DNA from: Schaedlerella arabinosiphila
Lineage (GTDB): Bacteria; Bacillota; Clostridia; Lachnospirales; Lachnospiraceae
Direction of reading: 5' to 3'
Length of the DNA: 64,000 nt
NCBI RefSeq assembly: GCF_003885045.1
Contig: NZ_RHJS01000002.1
Coordinates: forward strand, 1,798,001 to 1,862,000
The notes beneath the pieces are model-generated. The model saw only the letters and a list, made by a program, of their open reading frames with translations. It was not told where the DNA came from and did no database searches. The position numbers were made by a program, and so were the translations under genes. Shown here in pieces: positions 60,138 through 64,000 of the stretch (position 1 is its first letter; each line of letters starts with the position of its first letter).

Positions 60138-60662
60138 TTATGGCTCAAGCGGGGTGCTCGTTTCTTTTTTTATGTTTATAATATCATATAAATACAGTTT
60201 TTTATTTTCAGAGTGTCTTATCACCAACTCTGCATGAAATACATTATACCGCAGAACATCATTATTTTCATCAAAAACCGGTATTGCAAATCTGGAATCA
60301 TATCGATACCAGCCATATTTTGCATTTCTGTCATGTTTCCTATCAAGATTTTCCCGAAATCTTCTGTTCCCCGCGATTTCTATGATCTCTGGAATGCCCT
60401 GTGCGGCATTTGCTTTGGCCTTTGCCAGAGTTCCTTTTAATTTCGCAGTATACTTTGAGCCTGAATATTCATCAGGCAGGTCACTTCCAATATAAATAAT
60501 TTCTTTACTTTCGGCAATTTCTATGAACTCTCCAACATATTGTTTTAAATACTGCTCCACTTCATCCCAGTCTATATTTCTTTTCCCTTTAAATCGAATG
60601 TCATTTACAATGACAATCTGATTCCCATTCACATCTTTTATAACACTTATGTTTCTTTCCAT
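60138..60662 (-). CDS. Stand-alone protein resembling a phage/ICE BECR-fold nuclease domain
   Basis: 174 residues, no signal or membrane segment. The last ~60 residues, with GWYRYDSRFAIPVFDENND, then AELVIRHSENKKLYLYDI and NIKKETS, resemble the C-terminal domain often seen in large polyvalent phage and conjugative-element proteins and assigned to the barnase-EndoU-ColicinE5/D-RelE (BECR) group; this is from memory of such sequences, not a search. The middle is Lys/Ala-rich (AKLKGTLAKAKANAA). The gene is AT-rich compared with its neighbours, has its own GTGAGG ribosome site, and interrupts an otherwise housekeeping run, so transfer is likely. No obvious antitoxin adjoins. Confidence 0.5.
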   Translation of the reverse strand: MERNISVIKDVNGNQIVIVNDIRFKGKRNIDWDEVEQYLKQYVGEFIEIAESKEIIYIGSDLPDEYSGSKYTAKLKGTLAKAKANAAQGIPEIIEIAGNRRFRENLDRKHDRNAKYGWYRYDSRFAIPVFDENNDVLRYNVFHAELVIRHSENKKLYLYDIINIKKETSTPLEP

Positions 60663-60713
60663 AAATCCTCACTGTGAAATACCGTATATCTAAATCTTCC
60701 GGCAGACTCTTGT

Positions 60714-60896
60714 TCATACAAACTGGTTCTGTTCTTCGCTGTATTCATAATCGATCCGCCCCAGGGCGTCCGTCAGTTCTTCTTTTTGAATCCCCGTCTC
60801 CCGGCAGAGCTCGTCCAGCGAGGAGTAATAATCCCTAAGCCTGGTATTGATCACGCTGAGCAAAATCACTGGGTCTTTCGGCAATTGGTTTTGCAT
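60714..60896 (-). CDS. DUF4250 domain protein
   Basis: 60 residues. QLPKDPVILLSVINTRLRD, then SLDELCRETGIQKEEL and IDYEYSEEQNQFV span the entire DUF4250 family. Function unknown. ATG 60896 lies inside the end of the cyclo-ligase gene (31-nt overlap), after AAAGGAAA. Confidence 0.85.
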   Translation of the reverse strand: MQNQLPKDPVILLSVINTRLRDYYSSLDELCRETGIQKEELTDALGRIDYEYSEEQNQFV

Positions 60897-61504
60897 GTCA
60901 CAAAATTTCCTTTCTCTGTTATGACGACTTCCGCGCGGATATCCCACTCCCGGGCGGGAATCTCTTCCACACACTGAACCATATAGGCCAGCCCCATCCG
61001 GCGGCACCGGGGAAAATCCTGCAGATACCGGTCGTAGAATCCCTTTCCGTATCCGATCCGGTTTCCCATCCTGTCAAAGGCGGCACCCGGCAGAATCATC
61101 AGTATATCATCCTCCCCGGTTTCCGGCAAGCCCCTCCCTAAAGTTTGGGAAATGTCCCGGTCTGCGGCGGCCCTCTCCAGAAGCTCCGCCTCTGGCTCCG
61201 GGATGCCGAAATACCCCGGCCGAAGCTGGCGGAAGCTTTCTATGTAGCAGAACTCCATCCGCAGCCCGTCCGTGACACGGGGAACCGCAACCAGTTTTTT
61301 ATCCCTCCACGCCTGTTCGATCAGGCCGGCGGTGGGCACCTCATCCCGAAAAGAGGCATAACAATAAATCTCCCGGGCATTTTGAAAAAACGGATGGGCC
61401 GCCGCCAGCCTGAGGATCTCCCGGTCATGGGATCTTTTCACCTCCGGCGGCAGTTCTCTGCGTTCTTTCAATGCACGGGCTCTAATTTCCTTTTTTGCTG
61501 CCAT
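60866..61504 (-). CDS. 5-formyltetrahydrofolate cyclo-ligase
   Basis: 212 residues. KKEIRARALKERRELP at the start, FRDEVPTAGLIEQAW and VPRVTDGLRMEFCY in the middle, then the ATP/folate site LPGAAFDRMGNRIGYGKGFYDRYL. It makes methenyl-THF from 5-formyl-THF. ATG 61504 follows GGTGA inside the DUF896 gene's end (23-nt overlap). The C-terminal tail (CKTNCRKTQ) is unusual. Confidence 0.92.
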   Translation of the reverse strand: MAAKKEIRARALKERRELPPEVKRSHDREILRLAAAHPFFQNAREIYCYASFRDEVPTAGLIEQAWRDKKLVAVPRVTDGLRMEFCYIESFRQLRPGYFGIPEPEAELLERAAADRDISQTLGRGLPETGEDDILMILPGAAFDRMGNRIGYGKGFYDRYLQDFPRCRRMGLAYMVQCVEEIPAREWDIRAEVVITEKGNFVTCKTNCRKTQ

Positions 61505-61703
61505 ATTTTTCACCAAGATTGACGATCCGGCCATCCTTCTCTTTGATGTCAATATTGTTAAGCTGGCTTCTTAAATTTCCCCGGATGGCTTCCAGATATT
61601 CCTCCCGAAGCAGCTTCTGCTCTCTTCGCTCCTCGCTGCTTAAGCCCTCCGCCTTGGATTTCCGGTATAGTTCATTGATCCTGTTTATCTTTTGTTCCTC
61701 CAT
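61482..61703 (-). CDS. DUF896 family protein (YnzC/SosA-like)
   Basis: 73 residues. INRINELYRKSKAEGLSSEE and QKLLREEYLEAIRGNLRSQL are the helical hairpin of DUF896, ending in LNNIDI. Such proteins are SOS-linked in Bacillus, but no LexA box is seen here. ATG 61703 is preferred to the in-frame 61730, which lacks a site. Confidence 0.88.
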   Translation of the reverse strand: MEEQKINRINELYRKSKAEGLSSEERREQKLLREEYLEAIRGNLRSQLNNIDIKEKDGRIVNLGEKYGSKKGN

Positions 61704-61726
61704 CACCTGTCCGTCCTTTCCTTCGT

Positions 61727-62113
61727 TCAACTGGAATAATTCTCTAAAAATCCGTACAGCTCCCTGGCTGTCTCCACGTACTTCCCGGCCTCCACCTCCG
61801 CCCGGACATTTTCCGGAAGGGTGTCCAGGGGGATCTCCGTCATTTCGTAGATCGTCTCATGGTCGCTTAAGTACACCACCACATATCCCTGCAGCTCACA
61901 GAGATAGTACCCTTCATTCTTCTGCGCCGCCCCCTTTGTGGTGACAAGCTCCTCCTCCTTCGGACGATCCGGCGCCCTCTCTTCCCTCTTAGCCTGGGCC
62001 TCGGCCTCATGCCTGTCCATGACGTACTGGTAGCTCATCTGGTACCCGATGCCAAGCATAGATGCGATAAAAAACACCGCCATAAAAAAACCAATATAAT
62101 ACTTCTGCTTCAT
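61727..62113 (-). CDS. Membrane-anchored protein with BofC-like C-terminal domain
   Basis: 128 residues. One N-terminal helix (6-24, YIGFFMAVFFIASMLGIGY), an acidic/basic linker, and a ~65-residue extracellular domain: GYYLCELQGYVVVYLSDHET, IPLDTLPENVRAEVEAGKYV, ELYGFLENYSS. The pattern resembles the BofC C-terminal domain found in spore formers, where BofC restrains forespore-dependent proteolysis; a similar role here is only suggested. AAAAGGAG precedes the ATG. Confidence 0.7.
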   Translation of the reverse strand: MKQKYYIGFFMAVFFIASMLGIGYQMSYQYVMDRHEAEAQAKREERAPDRPKEEELVTTKGAAQKNEGYYLCELQGYVVVYLSDHETIYEMTEIPLDTLPENVRAEVEAGKYVETARELYGFLENYSS

Positions 62114-62175
62114 AAGGATTCACTCCTTTTTTACACAGTATTGGTTTTTTTACGAAAATTTATACAAAAAAACGG

Positions 62176-63849
62176 TTATCTCGGCAGCAAACGGTATTTT
62201 CTGCAGATCCGGTAAATCTTCTTCCCCTGGGGAAGATCCTTGATATCCTGTCCTGTAAATACCCCCAGCTTTAAAGCGGCAACCGCATAGATCAGGGCCG
62301 AGACCAGGATCGACACCGCAGTCGGGATGAAACGCCCTCCAATCACAATATCCAGTATCAAATGCACCAGATACGTGAAAATCCCCATGATCAGGGCCGC
62401 CGTCAGCGGCTTGATGTATGTCCGGTCGATGTCCTGGCGGTAGCCGCAGGCACCGCGGATGGCCCGGGCATTCAAAACGCACATGCACAGGGAGAAAACG
62501 ATGTTGCTCCCTACCAGCGCGTAAATGTTCCATTTGAGCACCACCAGCATGATAAACAAAGCCCCCAGGTGGATAATCAGGGAGATCCCCGCATTCTTCG
62601 CCGGCGCCCCCATCTCGTCCAATCCCTGAAGTATGGAATTGGCGATGGTGGAATAACAATAGAGCACCACGGTGATGGACCCCATGATCAGAAGCGCCGC
62701 CGGGGTCTTGCTGTCATCGTTGAACAAAAATACCATCAGCGGTGAGGCAAGCACGGTAAATCCCACAAAACAAGGCATGGCGATCACCATGGTAAAACGC
62801 AGAGTCTGGGAGATCTTTGCGTGGATCTGCTTCCGGTCCCTCTTGGTCACCGCCGCCGTCAGGCTGGGAATGACCGACGCGGCCAGTCCGTTTGCCATGG
62901 CAAGGGGCACGCTGATGAGGGTATTGTATTTTCCGGTGAAAATCCCCTGCATCGCCATATATTCTTTTTCCGTATAGCCCTGTGCGGACATGATGCTGTT
63001 AAAAATCGTCAGATCCAGGATCTGATTGATGTTGTAGATGGCCGTGCTGAAGATCACCGGCGCCACCGTCAAAAGCAATATCTTCAGAATCCGCCCGTAG
63101 CTCTCCCGCTTCCGGATATGGTCCATGCGGATCTGCCGGTAAATGACGGGACGGTAGATCAAAAACGAAAATCCCAGGAAAAACAGCGCAAACAGCGCGC
63201 CCGCCACCGTTCCGAGGGTCCCCCCCGCAGCCCCGTAGGCCGGCGCAAGCAGTTCTTCCCCGTTCTTTAAGGCGGCGTCCGTCCCGATCCCGAACAGGAT
63301 GCTGGCACCCACGATGCTGACCACCGCGTTGATGATCTGCTCGATGATCTGGGATACGGCGGTGGGAAGCATGGTCCCAAGCCCCTGAAAATACCCCCGC
63401 AGTACCCCCAATACAGCCACCACCACCAAGCCCACTGACAAGACTTTCAGGGCGTAGGCGCTTAAGGGGGACTTCATCATATGCAGGGAAATGGTGTCCG
63501 CGCCGAAAAAGATCAGCAGCGTGACCGCCAGGCCCACGGCTGCCGAAAATACAAATGCGCAGACGAATACCCGAAATGCGTTGCGCCGCTGCCGCATGGC
63601 GACCCTTGCGGCCACCAGCTTGGAAACGGCCGTGGGGATGCTTAAGGACGACAGGATCAAGGTCATGGCATACACCTCAAAGGCATAGCCGTAGAACCCG
63701 TTTCCCTCATCCCCCAGGATGTTGGTCAGCGGAATCCGATAGACCACGCCGATGACCTTGGTCAGAACCATTGCGACAGCGAGGATCATGCCCTGCATCA
63801 GAAAATCATCTTTTTTTTGTTTTCGCTTTCTTCCCTGTATCTCAGACAT
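62176..63849 (-). CDS. MOP-superfamily lipid-linked saccharide flippase (SpoVB/MurJ-like)
   Basis: 557 residues with about 14 membrane helices. The first helix region reads QGMILAVAMVLTKVIGVVYRIPLTNILGDEGNG in pieces, the SpoVB/polysaccharide-biosynthesis signature; ALSLSIPTAVSKLVA-like SSLSIPTAVSKLVAAR follows. It could flip lipid II or a wall polysaccharide precursor; spore-cortex SpoVB relatives are closest by eye. ACGGAGG precedes the ATG. It appears to begin the leftward block. Confidence 0.88.
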   Translation of the reverse strand: MSEIQGRKRKQKKDDFLMQGMILAVAMVLTKVIGVVYRIPLTNILGDEGNGFYGYAFEVYAMTLILSSLSIPTAVSKLVAARVAMRQRRNAFRVFVCAFVFSAAVGLAVTLLIFFGADTISLHMMKSPLSAYALKVLSVGLVVVAVLGVLRGYFQGLGTMLPTAVSQIIEQIINAVVSIVGASILFGIGTDAALKNGEELLAPAYGAAGGTLGTVAGALFALFFLGFSFLIYRPVIYRQIRMDHIRKRESYGRILKILLLTVAPVIFSTAIYNINQILDLTIFNSIMSAQGYTEKEYMAMQGIFTGKYNTLISVPLAMANGLAASVIPSLTAAVTKRDRKQIHAKISQTLRFTMVIAMPCFVGFTVLASPLMVFLFNDDSKTPAALLIMGSITVVLYCYSTIANSILQGLDEMGAPAKNAGISLIIHLGALFIMLVVLKWNIYALVGSNIVFSLCMCVLNARAIRGACGYRQDIDRTYIKPLTAALIMGIFTYLVHLILDIVIGGRFIPTAVSILVSALIYAVAALKLGVFTGQDIKDLPQGKKIYRICRKYRLLPR

Positions 63850-63972
63850 GATATCCTCCGTAACCCCTGCTGTGCACAGCGAAAATAAATTCTTGAAAAG
63901 GCATCCCTCTTTTAGGAGCCCAAGCCTTCTTAAGGCCGCACTAACGGCATCTGCCTGATCCGCCCAGGCCGC

Positions 63973-64000
63973 CTACCGCAGAATACCCAGCTGCTCCAGT
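63973..64000 (-). CDS. 3' end of a leftward gene (partial)
   Basis: The last eight codons (LEQLGILR) and a TAG of a frame that continues past the window edge, 124 nt upstream of the flippase gene. Too short to identify; the frame itself is uncertain. Confidence 0.35.

Noticed and set aside
1..64000. CRISPR arrays, tRNA or rRNA genes
   Set aside because: No regularly spaced repeats, cloverleaf-type sequences or rRNA motifs were noticed on either strand, though tRNA detection by eye is not exhaustive.

Overview
The window reads as chromosomal DNA of an anaerobic Gram-positive of the class Clostridia, most likely Lachnospiraceae. The evidence is gene content and order: a TIGR03960/TIGR03936 radical-SAM pair next to RNase G, an L27 protein with a cleavable N-terminal extension beside its Prp protease, a sepF-ylmH-lspA-rluD run, MinCDE beside MreBCD, DUF4250 and DUF896 genes, and strong AGGAGG ribosome sites. 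No rRNA, tRNA or CRISPR array is visible. Assignments rest on reading motifs and domain order by eye; no database search was run.

Positions 1-15.6 kb are an accessory region. It holds the end of a membrane-protein gene, a DUF134-NifX fusion, a BlaI/BlaR1 pair with no beta-lactamase nearby, a DUF4091 protein followed by a Crp/Fnr regulator, and a rhodanese plus CoA-disulfide-reductase operon. That operon is flanked by two paralogous AAA-like/PD-(D/E)XK proteins. An AT-rich stretch (11.6-15.6 kb) follows, with an 80-residue membrane protein carrying a motif of sodium-pumping decarboxylase beta subunits, a small secreted protein, an anchored lipoprotein-like protein with a possible broken paralogue, and an orphan OLD/RloA-like ATPase.

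Positions 15.7-27 kb form a rightward core block: radical-SAM pair, rng, ybaK, lysC, an amidohydrolase, rplU-prp-rpmA, obgE, yhbY, nadD, yqeK and rsfS. This covers translation, ribosome assembly, NAD synthesis and RNA metabolism. lexA faces it. About 1.1 kb between lexA and a tyrosine recombinase has no convincing gene. It does hold two LexA-type boxes, a strong rightward promoter, a transposon-like 88-bp inverted-repeat element and a terminator. A TtcA-like gene follows.

Positions 30.7-64 kb are almost wholly leftward. From right to left along transcription: a flippase-like gene, a BofC-like protein, DUF896, 5-formyl-THF cyclo-ligase, DUF4250, a possible BECR-fold protein, miaB, mutS, mutL, miaA, a PLP lyase, two flavoproteins, radC, then the cell-shape and division set mreB-mreC-mreD-PBP2-minC-minD-minE-rodA-mgsA-D,D-carboxypeptidase. 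A HlyD-like protein, yggS, sepF, ylmH, lspA, rluD and a cytidylate-kinase-like gene follow. One small rightward DUF378 gene interrupts the set. Overlaps and short gaps indicate long operons coupling elongation, septum placement and peptidoglycan maturation.
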